Of a DNA stretch of 64,000 nucleotides, positions 1-12,121 are shown piece after piece; within the stretch, counting starts at the first letter, position 1, and every line of letters begins with the position of its first letter. The DNA comes from Uloborus plumipes (Eukaryota > Arthropoda > Arachnida > Araneae > Uloboridae), in NCBI GenBank assembly GCA_038373865.1, contig JAXGGA010001109.1, positions 104,975-168,974 of the forward strand, read 5' to 3'. Both the position numbers and the translations under genes were made by a program. Below the pieces are notes generated by a model. It was not told where the DNA came from. It saw only the letters and a list, made by a program, of their open reading frames with translations, and made no database searches.

Positions 1-1000
1 AAATATTTAATGTCTACTTTATCAAGAGCATTCCATACTGTTTGTATGCGTACCCAAAGTTCGTCGGTAGAAGCAACAAGACGAACATCATGAACGAGAT
101 GCCGACCAACGAAATCCCAGACATGCTCAATCGGCGACATATACGGGGAATAAGGTGACCAGGGAGGAAGCTGTACCTGCTGCGATGCAAGGAAGGGTTG
201 AACAGCCCTAGCGACATAAGGGCGGGCATTATCCTGCTGAAATACAGCGCCAGGCAAGCCTTGAATGAAGGGGACAGCTTGGGGATGTAGAACTTCACTA
301 ATGTACCGATTGCTGTTCAAGTTACCCACAATTCGTAGCAATTGAGATAGTCCGTGATATGATATGGCATCGCAGACCATGACTTCAGGTGTTCGTCCAC
401 TGTGACTTTCGATGATGCGTAGCGTTCACCGTCATGGCGTCGGACGCGAATGCGGTTATCATGGTACCTCAAATTAAAGCGGGATTCGTCAGAAAACACA
501 ACATACTGCCAATCAGCATGCCAGTCCTTATGCTGATTGGCCCATTGTAGCCGCAGAAGGCGATGAGTTAGCTTGAGGGGGATCCTGTATAAAGGAGTCC
601 TTCCTCGTAGTCCACGCTGCAGCCAAACTTCTACGAATTGATGAAGCACACAATGAAACACCTAAAGCTGTTGACCACTGTGCTGCCAGTTGTCTAGAAG
701 AAGCTGCAGGGCCCGTCAGCACCATGCGGATCAGGTGTATATCATTGCACGCTGACGTCACATTTCGGGGTCCACTCCCGGATTTCCGAGTTGTCCGGCA
801 CTTGTCCGTCCACTGTTTCCAAGCACGCACCACTGTGCTGCTGTTACGCTGCACACGAGCGGCGACTTCACGAAAGGACAATCCAGCTTCACGAAGGCCG
901 ATGATCCTCCCCCGTTCAAACTCCGTAAGTTGTTGAAACCTCGCTCTTTTTCGACAAAGAGGCGTAAGCAACGTCTGAGCTAACGTTTATCACAAGCAGA
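1..1000 (-). mobile_element. Tc1/mariner-type DNA transposon, 3' end cut by the window edge
   Basis: This is the body of a Tc1-type element read right to left. It encodes a transposase in three frame-shifted pieces. The 5' side (about 971 to 1100) probably holds the untranslated end and inverted repeat, but I cannot place the terminus because its partner lies outside the window. The class is supported by the DESRF and DNARP motifs and a DD34E spacing in the encoded protein. Confidence 0.88.
14..971 (-). pseudogene. Tc1-type transposase, frameshifted
   Basis: The protein would bind the transposon ends and catalyse cut-and-paste transposition at TA. The N-terminal part (from 971) has the helix-turn-helix region with FERGRIIGLREAGLSFREVA. 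A frameshift near 610-640 moves the reading into a second frame that carries LQRGLRGRTPLYRIPLKLTH and then VVFSDESRFNL, with the first catalytic Asp. A second shift near 390-420 is needed to reach QQDNARPYVARAVQPF (second Asp) and SPIEHVWDFVGRHL (catalytic Glu). I count 34 residues between the second Asp and the Glu, the Tc1 signature. The reading continues open to the window edge. All three catalytic residues survive, so inactivation is by small indels and looks fairly recent. The short open frames that cover the 3' third are shadows in the wrong frame. Confidence 0.88.
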
Positions 1001-2545
1001 CAACCACCTATAACTATACACGCCTTGCTGCAGCCGTCTATTTATTTGGATAAATATGACGTTCAGAGGGCGATGTTGCTGCTCAGTGTACGCATGCGCT
1101 TCGCTTCTAAAATTCTAGTCATTTGCATATCATACCCTACTTTGCATTTGCAGAAAATTTCAGTCCATTCTCACAAGTAACACGTGGTATTGCAATTTTC
1201 ACAAACATGAGTTTAATAATTTTCTTCCATGCTATGGATAAAGTTTTTTTCTTTTTTTTAAGTAAATTTTTTAGTCAACTTATTATTAAATAAATTATAG
1301 TCAATTATTTCACTTAATTGACCTAATTACTAATGAAAACATCGCGTAATTGTGAAATTCCTTTCAGAAGTATTTAGTGAAACTGAGTCTTTTTTTTTTT
1401 TTTGAAGAAAGAAGAAGAAGATTCGGATGAAGCGAATCCTCAGCTATGGCGATCACCTAAGCTGGTTTGTGGAAGGTTCGTTATAGCGGGGGTTGGCTAG
1501 AGTTTATGTTCTTTATAAATATTGAAAAGAACTTTCGTGTCTTTAACAAAAAAATACGTATAAGTAAAATCTAAAAAGCATCTAGCAAAAAGCGAACCAA
1601 ATTATCTCATGGTATCATTATAGCGCGTTGCACTTCCCCGTTGCATATGGGAACTCATCATTGTTATCGCACCAATAGAAGTTTATTATTTAAAAAAAAT
1701 CTCTAAACCCAAATTTTTAGTTTTCCCGCTAATCGGTTGTTCAACTGCTAAGTTTTAAACAAATAGTAGAACAAACTCCCCATCCTGCAAAAAAAGAAAA
1801 GAAAAGATAAAAGAAATATATTGCACTCGGCTTTGAAAAATAAGGCAAGGTATAAAAAATAGTTCATTATTCTTGATAAATAAAAAGCTCACATAACACA
1901 TTTGCTCTAAAACTCCAAAAAATTTGCTCTTTAGCAAAAACTTTTCACACGCCAGAAAAAAATGGCTTTAAAGCCGCAAAAGCAAATGATTAAATAAAAG
2001 GAGTTCATTTTCCTGAAGCGTCTAATTAATCTTGTAAGAGGGGAAAAAAGGAATATTTATTCTAAAGCCACGTGAAACCCGTAACATATTTTGTAAAGTA
2101 TTTTAAGCTTCATTAGAAGCTGCTCCCTTTTCCAGTTACGTACATCAAATAAAAGCATGTAAATGATACGCATATTTTTTTTTCGGCTATACTAATCCTG
2201 AAAGAATCAGTTTTTACATGTCTTGTTTAAATTTTAAGCTACAGCGACCATGTTTTTTTTAGAAGTGATATATTGATTTAAAATTCAGGAATAAATAAAT
2301 GTTTAAAAAACCGTGACGAAGCTCATATTTCTAGCTGAAGTTCATTTATGGTGTAGTTTTCAGTTGGTGACTATGCAGATGGGAGAATGTGAGGTAAAGT
2401 GAAATAACGGGGCGAAGTAAAGTGGTAAAATATTTTTCAGATCCGTAGTACCGCCTATTCAGCTATATTTTAACATGTTTTTTAGAAAAAAATCTTTACA
2501 GATTAAAGTACATAATAAAAAAAAAGAAAAACTTGAAAATGTATA
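1001..2545. other. No gene seen; AT-rich spacer
   Basis: Short homopolymer runs and frequent stops in all frames. The first hundred or so bases may still belong to the Tc1 element. A T-run followed by GAAGAAGAAG near 1391-1420 is simple sequence. I see nothing else supportable. Confidence 0.6.
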
Positions 2546-2657
2546 TTAACCCATTTATGACTGGTAGCCTAAAAATGGGACGCTTGTTAGTTACTGCATA
2601 CAAAATCCTGTAATGGGTATATCCTTTTACTAAAGCTGTTTTTCACAAGTTAAATTA
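2546..2657 (+). mobile_element. piggyBac-type MITE family A, left-end fragment
   Basis: It begins TTAA followed by CCCATTTATG and continues with GCCTAAAAATGGGACGCTTG, GTTACTGCATACAAAATCCTG and AAAGCTGTTTTTCACAAG. This matches the first 110 bases of the copies at 9433 and (reversed) 35678. Similarity stops near 2657, so only the left end is present. Confidence 0.75.
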
Positions 2658-4714
2658 ATACAATTTAGTTGAGAAAGTCATTGCGTGATATTAAAAAAAA
2701 CAAACAAACAGCTTGCTTAAGTTGACCACTGCTTTGCCTGCACAAAAAAAAGACCCTTCGAAATTTTAGATATTGAGTTTGATTCCTGTTATAACCTTTT
2801 CCAGCTCGCATCAAACTGATTTTTTCTTTGACAGTATCGCTACTGCAGGTGAGCCAAAATTACCTACTAAAACAAGTTTTTAGTGGAAGGCCTTTAATGA
2901 AAAAAACAACAAAATATGTTTGATAAAAAGACACTAAACAAAAGGGAAAAAGTTGCAGGAAATTTAACATTAATTCAAATATATTGCTTTTCAAATATGA
3001 CGTATTGCATTAAGCATTCATGGTAAATGAATTTCACACATGCTCTGTTTCTTTTTTTTTTTTTTTTTTTTTTTGTGCATTTTCCTTGACAACTGAAGTG
3101 CAAAAAAAAAAAAAAAAACTGCTCAACATTTAAATAAAATATCTATATTCCATCTGTGATTTAACTGAGCTTACACGTATATACTCGTCTGCTTAAGGAA
3201 ACAAAAGAACTTTCGAACAAGAACATGAAGACAGATGTGAATGTCAAATAAACAAATATTTCTTACAAAATATTTTAAGTCTCACAGAAGAGATTTTCCT
3301 GCAAGTCTAATTGTTTTGTTTCCAAACTTCATGTGAAATGATTGATAATGAAATCATTTAAAGCGGAAGCTCGTTGTTCCTGAAAGCAAATAAACTGTCT
3401 CCAAACAATTGTTTAAATTCCTTTTTAAAAAAATAAGATGAATTCTTTTCATTTTAAAGCAAGCGAGATCGATCTGGTCCAGAGGGATTGACAGCTGCGA
3501 AAGAATCAATATTTTTCCCCGGGCAAAACTTTTAATTATTGACTTATCAAGTTTGCAAACCTAATTGGGTCGATCAATAATTTTTCTTCTATTGTTAAAG
3601 TTCTTAAATTTGCTGGGAGAAAGTGACAATCTTCTTTTCTAGCTCAAAGCTTTAGAACACTTTTTCTTAATTAGCAATTAAAAGTAAGAAAGTTTCCAAC
3701 TTTAAGTTCCTTATAAAATTACTTTTAAATATCTCGCCAAAAGCGCTGGTAAAAGTATTTAATAAAATGGGCAGTTAGCGGGTTTAAAGTGTACAAGTGC
3801 AATCCAAACTAAAGAAATAAAGCTGCTATCACAATTAAGAAAATGGTTGCCCTGAGACGATTAGGGGAAGAAAATTTGTTTTATGCGACACGGAAGGAAC
3901 ATAAATCACAATAATAGAAGATTCAAAAACGTTCTTTTTTTTAACGGAATAACACTGTAGGATATTAGTAGCTGGAGGAAAGTAGCATGAAGAACAATGC
4001 ATAGTTTGAAGTTGAATGTGAAGAAACAACTTAGAAAAATGGAATTACATACAAACATTGTGATGCTCAATTTATTTATATTAATTGTACCAAAAAAAAA
4101 AAACAACTAAAATTTTTCATCGGCGTGAGACTGCAGAAAATGAGTAAAATGGGAGAGCATTCGACCGAGAAAACCAAACAGAATTAAAGTAACTAAAGTT
4201 TTAGTCATTTTAAATCTGCTTGACATTTTGGCAATTTTAAAAGAAACCAAACCTACATCAGATTTCGAACCAAAGATATCCTTCTTCATAGTGGAAAAAA
4301 AATATTGTTTTTTGTAGATTGTGAAATGTATATTTTCTGCTATTCTTTTCCTCCTTATTGTATTCCTCATTCTTTCAAAAATAGTTTTGGAATTTCATAT
4401 GGAATTTACAGGAAAACGTGGAAGGAAAAGAAATTTCATGAATGACAATTTTTTTCTTTTTTTGCTTTGTTTGGCGGAATTATAAGATTTTTTTAAATTT
4501 AGATGTTAGAATAAATCACGTTTTCAATGTGGCTCAACTTTTGCATTTGTTTCTTTCGTTTTTTTTCTAAAATTATACAGTTTTTCTTCATCTAGAACCA
4601 CAGATAAAATAGTAAACAGAATTACACTTTATTTTTACTGCTTATTTTAACACATAGATGCTGTAAGTAGAAATGAAAAAGCAAAATTTGCGATTAAAAA
4701 GCAAATGACTGCGA
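2658..4714. other. No gene seen; AT-rich spacer with poly-T and poly-A runs
   Basis: There is a long T run around 3050-3074 and an A run around 3102-3118. Small open frames (for example on the minus strand at 3835-4370) have biased low-complexity composition and no recognisable motif. Nothing supportable as coding. Confidence 0.55.
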
Positions 4715-5905
4715 ATATCTTACTTAAACAAATAAATAGTTATAAATACTTTTCTAAGTAAATACTCTTAGTAATCCTTATTATTTTAAATAAGAAATGA
4801 ACAATAAAACCATGCATTTCAAGTGATTGATATTTTTCTAGAAATGGTTTAATCATTTAAAATGTGGCAAAAATTAAAAAAATCATTTTTTAAAACTAGT
4901 ACGAAACTGCTTGCCTTTTAAAAAAATATTGTACCCCAAATCCCTGAGTTATTGTTAAAAGTAATTAAACTCTTCAAATAACACCCATGTAAAATTCTCC
5001 ATTACGTTCTTTTCCTCTAATTAAAGTTCATATCGGCACACATAAAAATTGTTCTTCCAGTCACGTGTATGGATGTTCGGTGATTTTTGCGTTATTTTCC
5101 ATGATAATTATATGTGCTAAAATTTCCTTAAATAAATCAGTAATTATACATACTTTTCTTACTACATACTTTTAGCAATCCTTAATATTTTAAATAATAA
5201 AGTAACAACAAAAATATGCATTTCAAATCATTGATCCATCAATTTGATAAGATGGTTCAATGACTTGAAAAGCGGAAAAAATTCAAAAATTCATGTTTTA
5301 AAGCTAGTACGAAACTCCATGCTTTTTTAAAAATATTATTTATTGTCAATTTTGTCAATGATTTATTGTCAAAAGTAATCAACTTCTCAAATAACTTCCA
5401 TGTAAAATTCGCAATTACGCACTTTTTATTTATTAAAAGCTCAGCTCGGCACACATAAATTATTTTTCTTCCAGTCACTTTAACGGACATTCATCAGTTT
5501 TTGGGGTTATTATCTCCAATAATAATATGTGCAAAAATTTCCTTAAACAAATCAGTAAGTAAAAATACTTTTCTAACTAAATACTTTTAGTAATTCTTAA
5601 TATTTTGAATTAAAAAATAACAATAAAATTTTGCATTTCAAATCATTGATCCATCCATTTGATAATGGTTCAATGACTTGAAAAAACAGCAAAATTTCAA
5701 AAATTCATTTTTTGAAAATATCACGAAACTTCATGCCTCTTAAAAATATTAAGGCGCAAATCCCTGATTTGTTGTCAAAAGTAATCAAACTCCTCAAAGA
5801 ACTTCCATGTAAAATTCTCCATTACGTACTTTTCCCCTAATTAAAGCTCAGCTCGGCACACATAAAAATTGTTCTTCCAGTCACGTTAATGGACATTCAT
5901 CAGTG
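4715..5905. repeat. Tandem repeat, three units of about 400-415 bp
   Basis: Three successive units start near 4747, 5151 and 5566 with TACTTTTCTAAGTAAATACT or a close variant. Each continues with GCATTTCAA-TCATTGAT, GGTTCAATGACTTG, TAGTACGAAACT, CCATGTAAAATTC, TCGGCACACATAAA and CTTCCAGTCACGT in the same order. Units differ by substitutions and short indels; unit 2 has an extra ATTGTCAATTTTGTCAATG stretch. The third unit ends near CATTCATCAGTG at about 5905. No ORF is conserved across units. Confidence 0.88.
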
Positions 5906-6515
5906 AGAAACACAAAAGTTGTCGAAGTTGAAGAACAAATTGGCAACTGTTTGCTCTTCCCAATGGCTTCTAAAAGAGAACAAAGCATTCGCAATTCCAC
6001 AAGGAACATCTAATGAAATTAGCGCATCAGTTATTAGAGACTTGCCCAAAGAGTTTTTTCACTTTCTGATTGCGCCAAATTGAACGCATTTAGTTGGTTT
6101 AATTGAGTTGTTTAGAATGTGAACATTTCGAAAAAGGAAAATGTATTTTCTAATTGCATTAATTTGGGAGACAGCTTTTCAGACTTTTTTTTTCTATTGC
6201 AAAGTTTGCATGTTTGTAAAATAATGAGAATATTTAATGGACATATACTTTATTAAAACAATTTTTTAGTTAGACGCTTTTAATTTGAAAGTTTATTTGA
6301 GATTTGAAAATTTTGTAACATTTATTATAAATAGCATTAGTATAGTTGCCGATTGCTTTCTCTTCCGTTACTAAATTAAAATTTTTGCACCTAAATACTC
6401 TTGTTTGGGGTTATAACAAATGGGGTGTCTTGCAATGGGGATGTGACAATTTTACACCTTTATTTGCATATCATTCTCGATGTTTTAATAGAAATAAACG
6501 AACACCTTTAAGGAA
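5906..6515. other. No gene seen
   Basis: AT-rich DNA without recognisable coding or repeat structure. A short open frame at 6346-6537 runs into the fold-back repeat that follows and shows no known motif. Confidence 0.5.
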
Positions 6516-6755
6516 AACAGTAAGTAACCACCCCTAAGCAAAGGCTAAGGGGCTAAGGCAGAAATATGCAACACACCACCAGCTCGTTTATTCCATCCAT
6601 GAAATGCAGTTTCGTGCTTATTATGCACTCATCAGCATGGAATAGGAATTAAACGAGCTGGAGGCAAAAATCCTCTTTTGAGCAAGAGAACCAACAAAAA
6701 CTGGTAGACATCTGCAGTCCATGGATGGAATAAACAAGCTGATAATATCCATTTA
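6516..6755 (+). repeat. Fold-back repeat, copy 1 (family shared with 14953-15366)
   Basis: Starts with CAGTAAGTAACCACCCCTAA, then CAGCTCGTTTATTCCATCCA, TATGCACTCATCAGCATGG and GCAAAAATCCTCTT, and ends with an inverted CTGCAGTCCATGGATGG block. The same words in the same order occur at 14953-15366. The ends around the CCATGGA core are inverted relative to each other, so the element can fold back. Superfamily not assigned. Confidence 0.7.
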
Positions 6756-9298
6756 ATATGCTGCTAAGATATGCATAAATATTTATCATTTGTGCAAATA
6801 GGACTCAACACCAATGAGGAGCATTTTGTGATATGGTGGTTAATCTTATATTTGACTGACCAATCATGTTCTTAAAACTTCTGTCGAAGAACATGAAAAC
6901 AATATAAAAAATTAAAATTTAGGACTCTCTTCTATCCCTCAGAGTTTTTTGTCGTGCATTTTTTTAAAATTCACTACCTTCTTTCCGAGTCATTAAAATG
7001 CGCTTGACAGCGTTCCAGGTTTTTGGGACTCTGATCTCATTTTGGGGGATCCCACTTCCCTCGTGCTTGAACTGTCCAATATACCAGTGTATTTCTACGG
7101 GGCAGAAATATTTTCTTTAGTGTTCTGCCATTTTCGAGTCATTTCTACAATACAGATGCCCTACGGTTTGAGCATTTCCATTTTCCTGTAAACTTATGTT
7201 TTTGCATTCTTTCTTGTCATAATTTTTCGCTTTTCTTATTTCGTGATCATCGTGAGCCTCTCTTTTATTGTTAAAGAAACTTGCTTAGTGAGCCTCGAAA
7301 CGATTGCTTCAGAATTACATAAACAGAGCAATTATGATTAAAGTTAGCATTTCAAAGTGGTTAATTTGAAAACTACAGGTAGAATGACGAAATATTTAAC
7401 CAGAACAGCCGTGAAACTATCCAATTTCGTTTCGTGAAAAGAAAATAGTTCCAAAATATGATGATTTATGGAATTGTAAGTGTAATTTAGGGTGAGAAAA
7501 GCCTACCAATGGGGATTGTTGAGCACGGAAAAGTTGTTAGTCAAAAAGAAAAAGCAGATTGTTCAGGTTTACTAAAAATATGAAAGTTAAATAGACAAAA
7601 TTACGTGTTAAAGAGGAAGCAACAGTTGGGGCAAAAAAAATACTAGAAGTTTAAAGAAAAAAAAAACACTACAGATGATTGATGCATAAGTTGTTGAATA
7701 TATTCTCGGGCTTGTTCTGTTGTTCTGCTACTAGCTGAAAGCGCATAACAACAACTTCCACATCGTTAGGAGGAGTATCTGTGTTGCTGATATGCTTCTG
7801 GGGCTCATTTTACTCGTTAGGGATTAGCATAACTATCATAACAACGGAAGAACCTGAAAACGCATCATTGGCCCATTTTGAAACTTTTCTTTGCTAGATG
7901 AAAAAAAAGAGGATGATGTCACAACTGTTCTGGTGAACTACGTAGTCATTTTCACTAGTAATTTTTGAATTAGAGGATTTTAAAATTGAAACTTTAATCA
8001 TAATCACCCAGTTTTTTTCTGTATTTTTCTTTTGTACGTTAAGGCTGTGTCGATTTTACTTCTCGTACTGAATTACAAAAGTTTTAACTTTGTTACCACT
8101 CATATGAATTGCGCCTCAAAGACATACTTACAAGTTAATCTTGTGGCTCTACTCTTTCTGTAATTTTGACGTCAGATAAGCTCTCACTGTAGTGGGAGCT
8201 ACTTTAACTTTATTATATATGCGTATGTCCCAGAAGCATCTGGAAGTAAAAGGAAATGTGTAAAAGTTACAAAACAATGCATATCTCTTATCCCTGCAAA
8301 GTTGCATACATGTATTGCTCTTATTTTTAAACTTAATGCCGAGAAGCGGTGAAAATTCTAATATAGCAGTTAAAGTGTATAATAGAACTGTATCATATGC
8401 ATAACAGAACTTCTTCATGACATATAAAGCTACGTTTAGAGGACTCCAAAAAAAGGAGAAAAGTTTTCAAAATACTGTTATAAATTTCGATGTTTATTTT
8501 ATTTGCCCTTTAATCATCATTTTAGTATCTAGGACGCAGCATTTAGCAAAGCAATAATGGCACTTTGCTACTTCGAATAATTTCCGGAAATTCCCTAAAA
8601 TTAAGGTTAATAGTTGTTCTTTGATTTTGCAAAACATCAAAATGTCGTAATTTCTAAAGAAAATCCAAGCAATAAACATCTTGTCCAGCATATAAATGAA
8701 TAAAAGTACCAATAAAAGATAGTTAATGCCGACTTAATGTAGGTACTTTGTTTAAGTTGTAACTTTTTAATTGGGTCTGGTAAAATAAGTGCTAGTTTAT
8801 GTCGCAATAAATTTCTAACTACTGTTTGCTGTGGACAACTTGTGACAAAAAATGAATGAAAAAAAAATAAAACTACAAATTTTAATGAAGAATAATCAGG
8901 AGAAAAAACTGAATGTTTAAAGACTGTTTCAAAATAATCTGGTGATTTGGGCTGGAAAAGGAATTGCATTTGAAAGAGAAAATACGAGAACTTACTTCCT
9001 AGTTTATGTCTTTATTTCCTAAGTAATAAAAATATTTTCCAATTTAAATTGAAATTCTTTGTTCTAATTAAATATATTTCGCAACTACTTTTTAACGGAG
9101 AGGCATTTGTCTTAGCATATTCATTGCGAGAATGTGGGCAGTAATATTCAACATTGTTTTATGGCCTAAATGCAGTTAATGTTTTTTAACGCAAATGCTT
9201 TATCTAAAAAATACTATCTACATGTACTCCCTGTCGTTAAAATTACAACCGTATGGATTTTAATACCTCAAATCATTTACATTTTTCAGTGGATCACA
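6756..9298. other. No gene seen; AT-rich spacer
   Basis: Two overlapping minus-strand open frames at 8494-8969 and one at 8149-8418 have no recognisable motif and the composition of random AT-rich sequence. No repeat was recognised. Confidence 0.5.
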
Positions 9299-9432
9299 CT
9301 GTAAAAAATGAATGTTGTTTTCACAGTATAATACAGCTAAGTTTATAGTAATAAACTATAAAAAATAGTTAACTTTACAGTAATAAACTGTAAAATTGCG
9401 AATTTTAGTTTATTGCAGTGCATTTTACAGTT
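9299..9432. repeat. Small inverted-repeat-rich block
   Basis: CACTGTAAAAAATG at the left is roughly mirrored by GCATTTTACAGTT at the right. In between are self-complementary words such as TTTACAGTAATAAACTGTAA. It abuts the piggyBac-type MITE at 9433. Possibly a tiny MITE; the class is unknown. Confidence 0.35.
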
Positions 9433-9925
9433 TTAACCCATTTATGCACAGTAGCCTAAAAACGGAACGCTTGTTAGTTACTGCATACAAAATCCTGTAA
9501 TGGGTACATCATTTTAGTAAAGCTGTTTTTCTCAAGTTAAATAGTTTTTCTTCTTGAGAAAACCAGTTAGAGCCACTATTTGGACATCAGAGTTTATTTA
9601 TTGACAGCTATTTTCAGACAAATCAGTCAGGCAACGATCCAGCATGGGTAGCCACAGAAAGTAAGTTTTTTTTGCGAACTTTTTTTTTAATTAAACTATT
9701 TTAAAATAATTGCTTAAAATTGATTACAAATGCCTTCTGTAATGTTACTTTTCAAAAGTAAAGTCAAGTAGGGTCGCATTTTACTCACATATCTGCAAAA
9801 TATCCCATAAACAGGACGTTAAATAACTTAATAAATACGGCAACGGCGAACTATTTTAAGCCTAAAATGTATGTAAACCATTCCAAGTAAGAGTTTTAAG
9901 TAGATAAAAATTGAATAAAAATGTT
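9433..9925 (+). mobile_element. piggyBac-type MITE family A, right terminus missing
   Basis: TTAA (9433-9436) is followed by CCCATTTATGCACAGTAGCC and about 490 bases collinear with the reverse complement of 35155-35672, including TGACAGCTATTTTCAGACAA, GCAACGATCCAGCATGGG and ACAGGACGTTAAATAAC. The right end (CTTGGGCATAAATGGG in the complete copy) is absent. The sequence instead passes into the palindrome at 9926, near a TTAA. Confidence 0.82.
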
Positions 9926-10366
9926 AAATAAAATATAAAAAAAAACTTTTTAAATTTAAAGACTATTTCTGTCCGCTCATTCGCACTAAAAAGTTTGAAA
10001 TAAACTAATTATTCGATATAGTGATTATAGTGTTCAGAAATTTCAGCTCATCTTGATGTATTTATATTTACGTTAATGCTAAAGCAGCCAATAAAGTTTA
10101 AATTCAAAATTTGATTTAAGAAGTAGGCGGTATAGTAAAAGCTGTTCGTAATAAACAGTATACCGCCTATTTCTTAAATCAAATTTTTAATTTAAACTTT
10201 ATTGGCTGCTTTAGCATTAATGTAAATATAAATACATCAAGATGAGCTGAAATTTCTGAACACTATAATCACTATATCGAATACTTAGTTTATTTCAAAC
10301 TTTTTAGTGCGAATGAGCGGACAGAAATAGTCTTTAAATTTAAAAAGTTTTTTTTATATTTTATTT
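9926..10366. repeat. Near-perfect palindrome of about 440 bp
   Basis: The left arm (9926-10134) reads AAATAAAATATA through GACTATTTCTGTCCGCTCAT, TCAGCTCATCTTGATG and GGCTGCTTTAGC (as its complement) to GGCGGTATA. The right arm (10159-10366) is its reverse complement with only a few mismatches (for example ACTAATTATTCG against CGAATACTTAG). The loop 10135-10158 is 24 bases and itself contains CTGTT/AACAG. No ORF. Transcribed, it would form a hairpin with a stem of about 208 bp; as DNA it could extrude a cruciform. Confidence 0.93.
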
Positions 10367-10529
10367 CAAAGTTTTTTCGTTTTGAAATTTATTTAGAATT
10401 GCGTGAAGACAAACGCCGCTAAGCATAATTCACCGAGAAAATAACAAACGCCGTTAAAAATGCTATTCACGAACACTTTATTTTTTTATTCATGAGAATA
10501 TTTCGTTTCCAATTTTGTTAATTTATCAA

Positions 10530-11125
10530 CACCCTTGAGTTAATTAGGACGAGTTTTCTCTCGCCGTCTGTATATACGTATGTATGTCGCATAACTCAAA
10601 AACTATATGCCGTAAAAACTTCTAGCTTGGTATGTAGGCTTCAAGTAGGGTCTAGTTGTGTACCTCGCCTTGTGGTTACATTCGCATGTTCCCAAGGGGA
10701 TGTTTTACCCCTTTTATGGGGTAAATCAGTATTAATTTCAATGCTGACTAAAGTGATATGAACTGGCGCGACCACTTAGCGATGTATCGCCAAGCTTTTG
10801 GTCGCCAAGTGTTTAATGCCAACTTGGTGATATATCGGCAAGTTGGAGATAAATTTGGCGAAAAAAAAATATTTATGAATTTCGGTTCAATTTGGCGCTA
10901 TTGGCGATATTTTGCGAAAAATCAATTGAATGATGTTAAAATCGGCGATATTTGGAAAATTAATCATTGTAAATCTTTTTTTTTGCATTTTTCGTGGCAA
11001 ACTAGGGTGTAAATGTTTGAATTATTATCTTGCTCGCTCCAAGCACTATATTTTAACACTTAAAACATCTACTAAGAAATTTACACGTAAAAGGAAGTAG
11101 TGTGGGGTCCATACCAGATTTTTTA
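10530..11125 (+). repeat. Dispersed repeat R1, copy 1
   Basis: Collinear with the reverse complement of 37505-38125. Shared words in order include GACGAGTTTT, CGCATAACTCAAAAA, GGTATG, TCTAGTTGTGTACCTC, TTGCATTTTTCGTGGCAAAC, CACTTAAAACATCT and AAAAGGAAGTAGTGT. The middle is full of TTGGCGA and TCGCCAA in both orientations. No terminal inverted repeat was seen. The open frame at 10758-11012 lies wholly within the repeat and is not conserved in copy 2. Confidence 0.85.
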
Positions 11126-11165
11126 ATAAGTCACTTAAGCAAATTTTTAAACTTGACTAATTTTT

Positions 11166-12096
11166 GACTTTTTCTGTACTTGCATCTGTCATGGTTTTCA
11201 CCTTTTGTTTCCGGTTGCAGAGTTAAATCCAGCCTCGTGAACTTTGACGTACTTCCTCTTTATAGTGGGGCGAGCGGTTTGGCTTATGTGGTTTTGAGTC
11301 GAGTACAATCATTAGCAGGACTATGACTGGAAGCTTTAAATCCGACCTTGCAATATTAAAGCAAAAGAAGAAATGAAACGAATGAGATTAGCTAACAATC
11401 AACATATTAGTCAATTTTTTTTCATCATTTTTTTTCAATTTCCGTTTCATTTGCTTTCAATTTTTTATATTTATTGCGAAGTGCCTGTAGTCTATGCTGT
11501 CGTGCAATAGGACTTTCAGTTTGAAGCACTATGTTACTATTTTTCTTGAAAACATATCTTGCATGATCGCGTTGTCGCCTAGTTTTTTTTTTTTTTTTTT
11601 TTTGTTCTTCTAAAATATTCATTTGTATGAAGCAAGTTACGTTTTAAAATCAGTATAGAATTAAAATAACAAGAACAATAAAATATTTACATTGCGTTTT
11701 AAAAGGTCATATAAACAAACTACCAGTGATTTTCCAAAAGTATACTCCGATGATTCTTATATAGGTAAAAATATTTATATGAGAGGCTTATATACATCTC
11801 TCTTTACGTGAAGGATAAATGCCCACAATCCGCAAATATATCTTTGTTTTGGTTAGCCTGAGATTAACGTGTTTGAGTTTATTAACCTAAAACGTCGGTT
11901 TTATTATTACTATTATTTTCATTGTTTCTGGAAACAAAAAGTCTTTAAAAGAAAGATATAGCAGATTGGGGGAACGCGTTGTGCCGCTCGCTCCACTAAG
12001 AAGCGGAAGTGCGTTAAAGTTCACGCGGTTGGATTTAACTCTGCAACCGGAAGCAAAATGTGAAAACCATGACAAAAGTAAGTACAGAAAAAGTCT
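11166..12096. mobile_element. DNA transposon with imperfect inverted repeats of about 130 bp, unclassified
   Basis: The left end (11166-11290) and the right end (11965-12096) are inverted copies. Paired words include GACTTTTTCTGTACTT, GTCATGGTTTTCAC, TTCCGGTTGCAGAGTTAAAT, CGTGAACTTT and GAGCGAGCGG. The interior (11425-11622, minus strand) holds a Lys/Arg-rich open frame of 65 codons with a QRDHARYVF stretch; it might be a decayed fragment of the element's protein, but I do not recognise it. An (AAT)n tract directly abuts the right end, so the target-site duplication is unclear. Confidence 0.75.
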
Positions 12097-12121
12097 TTAA
12101 TAATAATAATAATAATAATAA
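12097..12121. repeat. (AAT)n microsatellite
   Basis: About seven AAT units next to the right end of the 11166-12096 element. Confidence 0.85.

Noticed and set aside
3040..3120. A long T run followed 30 bases later by a long A run, looking like a hairpin
   Set aside because: Only the homopolymers pair; the bases next to them (GTGCATTTTC and GAAGTGC) are not complementary in register. Treated as simple sequence.
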